Below, piece by piece: positions 54,560 through 64,000 of a stretch of 64,000 nucleotides of DNA. The position numbers and the translations under genes are program-made. The DNA lies in contig JAUIRK010000952.1 of the NCBI GenBank assembly GCA_030549495.1, positions 124,001 to 188,000 of the forward strand. The letters run 5' to 3'. Origin of the DNA: Nectonema munidae. Its lineage: Eukaryota; Nematomorpha; Nectonematoida; Nectonematidae. Numbering within the stretch: position 1 is the first letter of the stretch; every line of letters begins with the position of its first letter. The notes below the pieces were generated by a model. The model was not told the origin of the DNA, ran no database searches, and saw only the letters and a list, made by a program, of their open reading frames with translations.

Positions 54560-57500
54560 TATTAATGGCGGCAAATTTTTATATTTTTTTCTGTTTGATT
54601 ACTCCTTAAAATTCTTCTCTTTTTGGAAATAATAAAACTACTTTTACTTAAATTTGCTATGGCCAGCTCGTTGAACATCGTGGAGGATAATCATAATATT
54701 ATCACTAAAGTTTTAACTTTGGCAAATGATAATGGCATTAAAAGTCTCTTGACAAATAAAGTATGTAAAGAAGACTTGGCTAAAGCGGTCATGTTTCTGA
54801 TTGAGCAAAACAAAGCTTTAAAAAGTGATTTAAAAGTTTAGTAGTAGACCAAAGAGCTACAGCCAACCATTGAGCAACAAAGTTCTTTTTGTCCCAAAGG
54901 ATGAACAAGATCATACTTTTGAAACCTTACAAACTCGTCTAAACAATACACCAGTTATCAATGCAATAAAGAATTCAAGTTCAATTAAATTAAAATTTCA
55001 AAGTTAAGAAGCAATTGAAAATGCCCAGATAAAACTTGAAAGCGATAAAATCACCTGGAAAGAAGAAAATAAGTTGCTTCCCTCTCTTAGTTTTAAGTAA
55101 ATTAAACTTTTACTAAAAAAAAATTCAATATATACGAAGTTATCCTGGAAAAAATTCCTTATAAAAATTCTGCAATCAAACAGTTGAAATGATAATGGAT
55201 CATGTTTGAAAATTGTGTTTAAAAAAGAATGTAAAGACGCTAAATTTAATTATTTTTTACGAATGTCTCCTAATATTTATAACTTTATCAAACTTAGTAA
55301 TTATCAAATTTATTTAGACGTTACCCATAAGTGTTGTAGCAATGCATGCAGGTTTTACAAAAAAAACAAAAATAGAAAATGTTAAATCTAAAACAAATGA
55401 TGATGAGTTTGAACAATGAAGCATCTATTTTGTTTAACAGCTTAGCTCATTGTAATTATGTTTCCCAAGATTTTTTGTCTGATATGAATTTTCCAGTTGG
55501 CTTGAATAATCGTTTTGAACCTGAGAAAATTGATTGCTTGAGAGAGTTTAATTTGCTCAATTTGAATGTACAGAATCTTCCGGAGTAAGTATGATAGTTT
55601 ATCAGTATTACTTAACAGTTTGAACTCACTTTGTGACAGAAAGGTCAGTGTAATTGCGCTCCAGGAAACTTGGACTAAACCACTTTTTAGCAATTTGTTC
55701 AAATTACCTAATTATAATTTATGCTTGAAGGAGGGCTTTTTTTCCACTCACAATGGTCTTGGTTTTTACATCAATAAAAATATTAGCACTAGAATTTTCA
55801 ACCGTATTAATTGTCATGGTTCACTCTTTTGCAGTACCTCCTTTGAAATCTTTTCTTTGGAATATTCATCTGATCTAAACAAAATATATATTCACAAAAT
55901 ATTTATCGACTCAATCAACGTGATGATAACATTTTAGTTGGTGACTTCAATTTTGATCTTTTAAAAATCGATAGTTGCAAGTCTACTGAGGATTTCATAA
56001 ACATTCTTTTATCATATTCTTATCAACCCCTAATTTCCGATGTTACGCGCTTTGAAAGTGCTACCCTACTAGATAATTTTTTCATTAGTACAGATAACAA
56101 AAGCTTTGTCTATTGTTATTGATAATGATCATATATCAGATCACTTTCCTATCTTACTATGTCCTACCCATTTTAAACAAATGTAAAAACGTATTTTGAA
56201 AAGTTTGATCTTGAATCATTAAAAAGTTTTGTTGTTAATTTTTATTGGTTTGCTTACTTAAAAAACTATTTAGACTATCCTGATTTATATTTTGAACTTT
56301 TAATAAACAAGCTGAAGTATTATGTTAATATATCAAACAGAATGAATTGAAATCATAAAAAAGGATAAATATTCCTTCTCATTCAACCCTTGGTTAACAC
56401 CTGGAGTCCTTAAATCTAATCTAAATCTAATTAGAAAAATAAATCTAATTAAATAATTAAATCTAATTAAAAAATGACTAATTAAATCTTAATTAGCTCT
56501 TTAAAAAGCTTAAAAAAATAAAAATGATCGTTTACTGAAATACAAATTTTTGTTTTACAGAAACAAAATAAAAGTGTTAATAAAAAGTTTGAAAGTGAAA
56601 TATTATGAAAAGTTGTTTGATTCAAATGATGATATCAAAACTATGTGGAAAAAGTGAAATAGTTGCATTGGTAAAGGTGATGAAAGCAAAGCAACAATAC
56701 GTGATGGAAAAGATGTTTTTTCTAATAAAGAAGATTTAGTTGATAAGTTTAACAAATATTTTACTCTTAAAAATAAAGATGTGCATAATTGTTTTAATCA
56801 CTTTCACTCATACTTATCGAAAATAAACAGTAATTTTTCTTTCACAAAAAAAACATTGAATGAGGTAGTTAACTTTCTTTGCAATATAAAGCCCAGTAAA
56901 GTAACTGATATTTTTGGACTTTCAGCATTGCCCTTAAAAAGTTTTTTAGATGTTCTAGCTAGATTTTTCTTGTATGGATTTAATTCTTGTCTCGAGTTTG
57001 GGGTTTTTCCTAAAGTCTTTAAATATATTAAAGTAATTCCAGTTCGTAAAACTTTAGACCCATATCTATCATTCCAATTATTTCAAAAGTTTTTGAGAAA
57101 TCACTCTGGATCTTTGCTTCAGTCATATTTCAATGATAAAATACACTATTCTTTAGATTCCAAGATTGACCTCATAACCATATTTTTAGACCTATCAAAT
57201 GCTTTTGACACTGTCTCACACTCAAAGTTACTTTCCAAACTAAATTACTACGGCCTTGATAACTTGCCCTCAACTTTTTTTCTTCATATATGATTGATCG
57301 TGTACAATCAGTTAACATAGATGACTGTTCGTCATCCTTAATTAGGATTGAATCAGGCGTGCCTCAAGGTTCTATACTCGGACCCATTTTATTTTCTATT
57401 TACATAAATGATATAGAAAAATGTGATTCTCAGATTAGTTTTTTCCTATGTGCTGATGACCTCACCCTCATTATTCAAAGCTCAACTTTTTCTCATAATG

Positions 57501-58690
57501 GTATAGGGAGTATAGGGGCGTGAGTAGGGTTGGTTAGATGCTGGATTCGATAAATCAAGGTCTTGGGTTCGATCCCGCATTAAGCCTGCTTTCCTCATAG
57601 TTCGATACAAGCTAACTTTAATTTTATAAAATTAAAAATTTATAATTCATAAATGATGCACTGAAAAATGTTTACACGTGGTGCACTTATAATTCTTTAA
57701 AAGTAAACATCTTCAAGTAAAAATCTATTTTGTTTTCAAATCGTAAAGTTGCAACTTATCCACATATGAATATAAGTTTTGTTAAGGGATTCAATTATCT
57801 GGGATTAATTATAAATAGAAATTTAAAATGGAATTCACATGTATCATATATTAAAGCAAAATTGAATTGTGTAGTATGTAAATTAAGGGCCTGCAAATCT
57901 ATTTTTCCTACAAGAATAAAGCTTCTAATGTACAAAAGTCTCTTTTTACCTCATATCACAGACGGTATAGAAAACTGGGGTGTAGATAACTGTTCTGAAT
58001 TTTTTCTATTACAAAAAAAAGTTATACGACTTGTTTTTAGATTGAACTCTTGTTGTCATACGTCCAACATCTTTTTCAAATATAGTTTGTTAAAGCTCAA
58101 AGATTTATACTTTTACAGGGTATCCATTTTTTTTGTAAATTTTTTAATAGTACTTTACCTTCTTTGTTCAACTCCTGATTTAAGTTTAATTATGAAATTG
58201 AAAATGCTGCGCACAGATACATCAATCTTTTATATGTTCCAAGATGCAATCTTAAATTGTCTAAAAATAGCCTGAAATATACAAGCATATCATTATGGAA
58301 TAACTTGCTCTATAACTCTTGTGATATTATCAATACTGAAAGCATATTCGAATTTTATTTCAAAAAGTACCTCGTATCTCACTATTCTTTTTGTTGTCAA
58401 ACTCTTTTTTTGCATCATTTTCTGCTTTATGTCTCTTGCCATTTTTGAAACTCTTGTACATGTAAAAATTTTTTCTGTTTTTTTTATATGTATCTTGAAA
58501 AAAAATTTTTCTGTTTTTTTTATATGTATCTTGAAGCGGTCTCCGGACTTTAGCTACACATATTTATTTTACACCATGTTTAATTTAAGACTTGAATTAT
58601 GATAATTCTTTTTTTTCCTAGTTTGTTCAAGCTATTTTTTTCTTGTTTTATACAATAAATTTTCTACTTCTTCTTTCTTCTTTGAAAAGA
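54560..58690 (+). mobile_element. Jockey/CR1-like non-LTR retrotransposon (LINE), broken
   Basis: ORF1-like pieces are at 54623-54841 and 54885-55090 (KVLFVPKDEQDHTFETLQTR). The AP endonuclease spans 55379-56160: LNLNVQNLP, VIALQETW (near 55655), LVGDFNFDLL (55935) and SDHFPILL (56140). The reverse transcriptase spans 56781-58275: LSNAFDTVSHSKLLSKLNYY (57190-57250), GVPQGSILGP (57357-57386), CADD (57449-57460) where YADD is usual, then FNYLGLIINRNLKWNSHVS and the thumb/C-terminal region. A frame change near 55583 splits the endonuclease, and several more separate the other parts. A SINE interrupts the RT at 57515. The 3' end has AATAAATTTTC followed by a TTC-rich tail (58650-58690). The clade is inferred from motif style, not from a tree. 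Confidence 0.88.
57515..57612 (+). mobile_element. tRNA-derived SINE, family S1 copy c, inside the LINE
   Basis: GGGCGTGAGTAGGGTTGGTT, GGGTTCGATCCCGCATTAAG, CCTGCTTTCCTCATAGTTCG, then ATACAAGC. The tRNA-like head has the best-preserved box B of the three S1 copies. The 3' part is replaced by AT-rich sequence. It interrupts the RT just after the catalytic CADD motif. Confidence 0.8.
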
Positions 58691-58929
58691 GTAAGCGAAG
58701 ATCTAGGCCAGGTGTTTCTCCAACATTTCAAATTCTTGGCAAACTTAAGTCTGTACAAACACTAATCTCACAAGAATACTCTGTACCAGGATTGCAAATA
58801 ATTTTATAGAATGCTTATAAAGTTAAATTGTAAGCGCTTTTCTTATTTAATTTAATTATATATTATATCATTCAAGAAATAAATACTTCTTAATTAAAAA
58901 TATATTGTTGTAGTAATTAACTTAAATCT

Positions 58930-59610
58930 GGATAAATATATCATCTTTGTGTAGTTGGATAAGACCACGTAGCAGTAACCGATTATCTCTCCACACTCAA
59001 ACATAACAAGCTCATAAATATTCCTCCACCAAAAATCGACACATATGAAGAAACACTATCAATTGAATTAAGACATACACTTGCTCAAACTTAGAGCCAA
59101 CAAGTCACCATTGCTCCGTGAATATCCTCACAAGATAAATCCAAAAACACATACAAATCCACTCTGTCCAGTTTGCAATCAACACCCACACAACACTCAT
59201 CATTTATTTAGTGCCCACATCCTTTCACGACACTCAAACCCATTCACTTATGGTCAAAGCCATGCAAAATAATTAACCTACTTACTTTATGGGGAAACCG
59301 TTTAGCAGAAGCTTGGATCTAACTCATTTACATGTATTATATATATATATATTATTTATGTTATTTCTTGCCATATGTAGAAGCCTGCAAAAAGCCAGCA
59401 GTACCTTATGGTGGATTTTTGCGGGTTGGCTGAGATTACACTGGGTTATCGCTGCTGCTGCGAGAGTGTAACAAAATTCTACACTTTTTCCTGAGAGTAC
59501 TTGCTTTTATGGAAATACTCTCTCAGTTTAAACAAAGCTTTGTTTTGAACTGATAGATTCTACTCATATAAAGATAGTATAATCTAGGGGCTAACAACAA
59601 CAACCACGTA
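58930..59610 (+). mobile_element. Second LINE, 3' fragment
   Basis: TYEETLSIELRHTLAQ runs into LRANKSPLLREYPHKINP, KTHTNPLCPVCNQHPHNTHH and LFSAH. This is the cysteine/histidine-containing C-terminus (Cx2C...HxxxH) typical of some Jockey/I-group LINE ORF2 proteins. A frame change lies near 59090. The 3' end GGGGCTAACAACAACAACC is a short repeat tail as in such elements. It differs from the LINE immediately to its left, so two insertions lie side by side. Confidence 0.75.
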
Positions 59611-60452
59611 CCTCCTAACAGTATATTAAAACTGAATGAGCTCATTGAAACCTGGTATGTCTAACTTGTAATATATTTATTTGCTTCTATTTATAGCAAT
59701 CTTAATTTTCTATTTAGTAAATATAAATTTTATCATGGCGTTATTACGCACTCCAAAAATATTGGGAAAAAAATAAAATTTGAAACATTAACCAAGATTT
59801 TAGATAAATATCTTTCCTAACTACTTTCAGCAAAAGACTGAAACCTTGAGAAGAATGATGAGTGTAGTCTAAAGTATAGCATTTCGTGTTCATCATATCA
59901 AGAAGTTTTAGATGCAGTTTTATGAGAATCAAGGATCGATATCGTGTAGAGTTGCATCCGTAACCTAATGGCGGATCCAACATTTTAGTTTTATAAATAA
60001 TTATGTAATTTTAATGACTTAGACTTAAGAAATTCTGCACAGTAAAATTAACTAGGTTAGTTAAAAAAATTTTAATTAAAATATTTATTTTAGTTAAAAA
60101 GTCCATTTTTCCTAAAAATGAACAAAAAGTCACAATGACAAATTTTTAATTAGTTTGAACTATGTTTTATATCATAAAATTAAAAAATAGGTTTTTTTAG
60201 GTAAAGAAAAAGTTTAAAAACTATTTCCAAAAAGGCGAAAATATTAAACAATTTTTTTTAATTAAACTTTTTTTTTAAAAAATTTTTTTAAGTGACTTCA
60301 AATTTTCTATAGGCAGCAAATTTGGTGCAATAAGTCAAAACTTGTTTGCCCTGGTTAGGACTTAGGGGAGGCTGCTAATCATTGAGTAGGATAAAAGTGA
60401 AACAGAGTAAATTATGATAGAAATTTTAAGTAGACATGAGTGAACGACTGAC

Positions 60453-60708
60453 TTGATCAGTTTTTAATCGAACTTGTCCAACGAGCTGAAGCACACAAAC
60501 TTCATTGTGTTGGTTGATTGCCAAAGTCAATTTGCCCTCCATCATATTTTCTTCTTCTAGGGTGGGATCGAGAAGCGAAATGGCACCCTCTTTGTATAGC
60601 GCGAAAGTAAAAAATATTGGTGAGTGATGGATCGTTATGGGAACAGGAATCTTTTCAGAGATTGGATGAATCGTGACTTGTTGGCCTACACAGGAGACAG
60701 CTGGAAGT
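60453..60708 (-). CDS. EXOSC9: EXOSC9/Rrp45 exosome subunit, RNase PH domain exon
   Basis: This 256-bp internal exon encodes 85 residues plus the last base of a split codon. LPAVSCVGQQVTIHPISEKI, PVPITIHHSPIFFTFALYKE, GAISLLDPTLEEENMMEGKL, TLAINQHNEVCVLQLVGQVR and LKTDQ align with human EXOSC9 (EERDPVPLSIHHMPICVSFA ... LLVDPNEREERVMDGLLVIA ... KHREICTIQSSGGIMLLKDQ). This is the second half of the catalytically dead RNase PH-like fold that builds the exosome ring. The acceptor is TATTTTAG before 60708 and the donor CAA|GTCAGT at 60452. The exit phase 0 matches the exon at 54132. The preceding exon, expected to end in ALCHFR, was not found between here and the right edge. Confidence 0.95.
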
Positions 60709-63700
60709 CTAAAATAAGAAGGCAAAACTTTCATAAAACCTAGCCAAACGGAAAAGGCTTTATTGACAATAAAGACAAGTATTGAATCACGCAGGTCAAT
60801 TGCAATTCCTTTTGTCTGGATTTGAAAAACAAGAACACGACTTTCTCATGATACTTTGAATTGTTTTATCAAAGTTGCTTCACAAACAAGGATTCACGAC
60901 TATATCATTTTTATTATAATCTCAAATTAAATGTAAAAAAAAAATTTTTAAAACGAGTTTAGCCTTTTTTAAATAAAATATCTCATTCTACATGAAAATC
61001 TAGCGGTGGGAGTGACTATCCTTAACATCTGTCCAGTTATGCAAGATTATTCCTTCTTTGGATGCGATATCGACAACTTAAAACCAAAAAAAATAAAGTA
61101 AATCAATGAAGCATTTTTCACTGGAGAAGCAGCTTTCAACAGTCCTATCTTTAACCTACTAATTGTCCAGCTAGACGAAAGCTTCTTTGATTGGCTGAAG
61201 ACTAATTCAAAAGTATATCACGAATTACTTTATATCCAGGTTAATTAGGATTAAACAAAACATTTTATACCAGCATTAAATGTTTTCATGCCGGCACTCG
61301 CACAACACAACTGGCGCAGTACTCTAAAAAAAATTTTGATTGAAACACCCAAAAGCTTGAAGCGAAACAAAATGAAGAATCAAGGTAAATATAGGTAAGA
61401 TATAGAAAATTTTATGCAAATACAAATTTAGATATAGAGTATGTCTGGCAAACGCTATAATTGGAATATTCTAACAATCTTCTACTGTTATTTCTATGGC
61501 TCTTTATCTTTTTTTCATCTTGTATAATACTAAAAATGCTTGACAAAAGAATTGAAAGAATCTTGACAAAAGTTTCAATGTTTCATTCCTATGTCCACCA
61601 CATGTTTGTGCATCATATATTCATGGAATCTAGATGAGAATTTTTCAGTGTAGGATGGATAATATTCCAACTTATTAAACACATATTTTCGGTCAAAGTA
61701 GTGAATTCTTTTTGAATAAACTTATGGGGTAATGAAGCTGGGTTAACTGAAGCAGCAGCTGTTATGAAAACCCTAAGGCAAAACTGTGAAGCTTGTGGTA
61801 TGTTTTAAAAAAAAAGCTCAACCGCAAAGTCTCACTTTACGTTTTTTTAGCTAAGAACTTTTATGCATCATATTCAATATATCAGTTAGGTCGTTAAAAT
61901 ATTGCGATAATAAAAATGGAAAAATAGCAGCACTATATATCTATTCGGAATCCTTGTAAAAATCTTGTAAATTTGATCAAAGAACAGTTTCCTGGATATT
62001 ACAAAAAAGATAGATAGCTACAATGAATTTCTTAAACTGTGTTTTATTTTAAGATCAAATTGCATGGTGAACAAAAAAAAATAAAAAAACTTTTAAATTA
62101 AAATTTTAAAGTAGTTTTATTGATTCAATATCTTTTTTAAGCATGTTAAAAAATTTTAAAAATTCGACAATATAAAATTTTATATAGTAACTTATATACA
62201 CATCTGCAGGAAAATATTATCTTGAAAAAATATTTCAAATTAATCTAAATTTATTATACACTCAAAAATTACGAGTAGTTTTAACTGCGAAAAAACAAGA
62301 CTTCAACATCTACTAGTATATAAGTGACCCTGGAAATAAGAAAAAAGGAAGCCATATTGATGGACATACTTTGAACCAATCAGTCATCGCGTAGTATGAA
62401 TGAATATCTCTCAATTTCAGTCAATCAACATTTTATTCGTCGAAGATAATGAACTAACGATAAATGAGCTTAAATAACTTTAAACTCCAATTATTATTAA
62501 TCATTTTTGGACTACGATTGCGTCTCAACCTATTTGTGTTTAAAATTACACTAGTTAGTTTTCCATCTATAACTAAGCTTAAAAGTGTAATGACATGTAC
62601 CAGATTTCAAGGTCAATGGATCAAGGTTGATTCAAGGGTCAAGGTAAAATTTCAAGGTCGATGGTCAATGTCGATTTTAGATAGTCACTGAAAGATTTCC
62701 TGTATCTTATACCTTTCTGCTTCATGTTGCAACGCAAAATGTTTGATATATTTTCTTCAAAATGATTTAATAAAAACTTTTATTGCTTTGTATTTGTAGT
62801 TTAGTTTCTTTCTTACATTGTTTTCAAAAACATCTAAGCCAAAACAATAGCATTAGAAAACTAAATCTATCCTAACAATGTAACAAAATTAAAAAAAAAA
62901 TTTGTTTATTATAATTTTTTTTTGATCAGTTTTTTATCTGATTTTAAAAATGTCGTTAACTAATTGATATCATCGATATAGTTTTTTCATACATTTCAAT
63001 TTTGTTAATTTTTAATACTAAATTTGCTTTTAAAATTTTGTTTAGTTTTTTAATTTTTTGTTAAATACTCTTCTTTGAAAATGTCTCATAGACAATGTAA
63101 GAACTCACCAAATACATTTTGTTATGTGTGTGGTTATTATACTTGGAAAAACAAGTAGTATACAAAATTGTTAAAAATTCAAAACAATGGATTGGATATG
63201 AACTATATTTTGGAATGCTATGCCAAAACAAATACATAATAAACAGATACAGATACAAATACATAAAAAACAGATACAGATAAACAAAAGCATTGTTACT
63301 CACTTGGTTATTTTTTAAAAAGTATTTGATTTAAATAAATTTTCCAAAAATTCTCTAGTTCATTCTTCAATTTTATTGAATTTTTAAGCCTTATACAATG
63401 AGTTGCAAAACACTACTATAATTATCCCAACTCCACCTCCATCTCAAAGCTTTTTCTAAAAAAAACTTTCGCTATGTCTTCGGGGTGAATGCTAAAAAAT
63501 CTTGTGCTTTTCACCATTGTTGATTTTATAATTTTTTAAAGTTTGTAAAATAACTCTCTTGTCATAAGAAATCAAGAGTTTTTTGTTTAAATTTTTTAAG
63601 CAATGATGCACTTGCAAGTTCTTCCTCATTTTTAAAAAAAAAAAATAAAAAAAATGGCTACTTAAATTAAAATTGAAATAAAATAATCTATTTAGCATTT

Positions 63701-64000
63701 ATTAGCAAGGAATGTATTTCATTGGTTTTTAGATTTCATAATTATATTTCGATTACTCATTCTAGTTGCTAAACTTTCCTTCAGACTAATCATCTTCTAT
63801 CTCGTCATCCTTAAAGTTTTGCCGTCATCATCATTATTATTTTAAAACAATCAAATTCATCATTCCAACTAGCAATATAAAAGAATCAGAATCTGAAATG
63901 TTTTCATATACATATCACTAGATCTATAAAAGTTTGAAAATCTTTAAAGCTTATTCGAGCTTCGTTTGTTGGCAATTGATACATCCTATCTTTTTTGTAT
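60709..64000 (-). other. Upstream of the EXOSC9 exon, no recognised gene
   Basis: This is presumably EXOSC9 intron. A plus-strand frame near 61110-61240 reads FFTGEAAFNSPIFNLLIVQL and DESFFDWLKTNSKVYHELLY, which looks protein-like but which I cannot place. No splice context or neighbouring continuation supports it. The remainder is AT-rich, with GATACA-type repeats near 63240-63285. Confidence 0.45.

Larger units (their letters stand above)
54133..60452 (-). other. EXOSC9 intron (about 6.3 kb) filled by LINEs
   Basis: This intron lies between the RNase PH exon and the C-terminal exon. It contains a LINE of about 4.2 kb and a second LINE 3' fragment, both on the plus strand and thus antisense to the host transcript. 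In 54140-54490 and 59620-60450 I see only AT-rich sequence. Confidence 0.8.

Noticed and set aside
54623-54841. Host gene candidate
   Set aside because: It lies directly before LINE endonuclease and RT in the same orientation and fits an ORF1 remnant better.

Overview
The window looks like nuclear DNA of an arthropod, probably a crustacean such as a parasitic copepod. That is inferred from the strongly AT-rich, intron-rich, transposon-dense sequence and from the style of the two host proteins; no single diagnostic marker proves it. Real host coding sequence is a very small part of the 64 kb. Nearly everything else is introns and intergenic DNA packed with small DNA transposons.

Two host genes can be read, both on the minus strand. 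The first is a Shal-type (Kv4/KCND) voltage-gated potassium channel. Its start codon is at 34130 and three consecutive coding exons lie at 34130-33920, 9782-9661 and 695-339, separated by introns of about 24.1 kb and 9.0 kb. Splice phases agree at both junctions and the T1-domain zinc motif is rebuilt across the exon 2/3 boundary. The rest of the channel lies beyond the left edge. The second is the exosome subunit EXOSC9/Rrp45. A core exon at 60708-60453 and a C-terminal exon starting at 54132 are clear, a short acidic exon at 53100 is likely, and a small lysine-rich terminal exon at 48323-48251 is possible. Its 5' exons are not visible and probably lie beyond the right edge.

Layout: 1-33.9 kb is Shal coding and intron sequence; 34.1-35.15 kb is the probable Shal 5' UTR/promoter; 35.46-36.08 kb is a roughly 617-bp ATC microsatellite; 36-48 kb is intergenic DNA with a long-TIR foldback element (42.0-43.0 kb) and a hAT transposon with perfect 8-bp target duplications (44.33-46.80 kb); 48.2-60.7 kb is EXOSC9, its introns holding a decayed piggyBac transposase gene, a hAT MITE, an antisense Jockey/CR1-like LINE and a second LINE fragment; 60.7-64 kb shows no recognisable gene.

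The most distinctive feature is a swarm of about 25 short piggyBac-type MITEs, bounded by TTAA-CCC ends. They fall into three terminal families (A, B, C) that share internal GCAGACGA/TCGTCTGC motifs. Family A also carries a palindrome whose core matches the CArG-box consensus. These MITEs insert into each other, into the hAT element and into the piggyBac transposase gene. In one place two of them appear to have recombined, leaving a chimeric MITE, a duplicated spacer and an empty-site copy that dates and defines a Helitron-like insertion. Several tRNA-derived SINE families are also present. I saw no LTR retrovirus-like or Polinton-like element, no CRISPR array and no rRNA.
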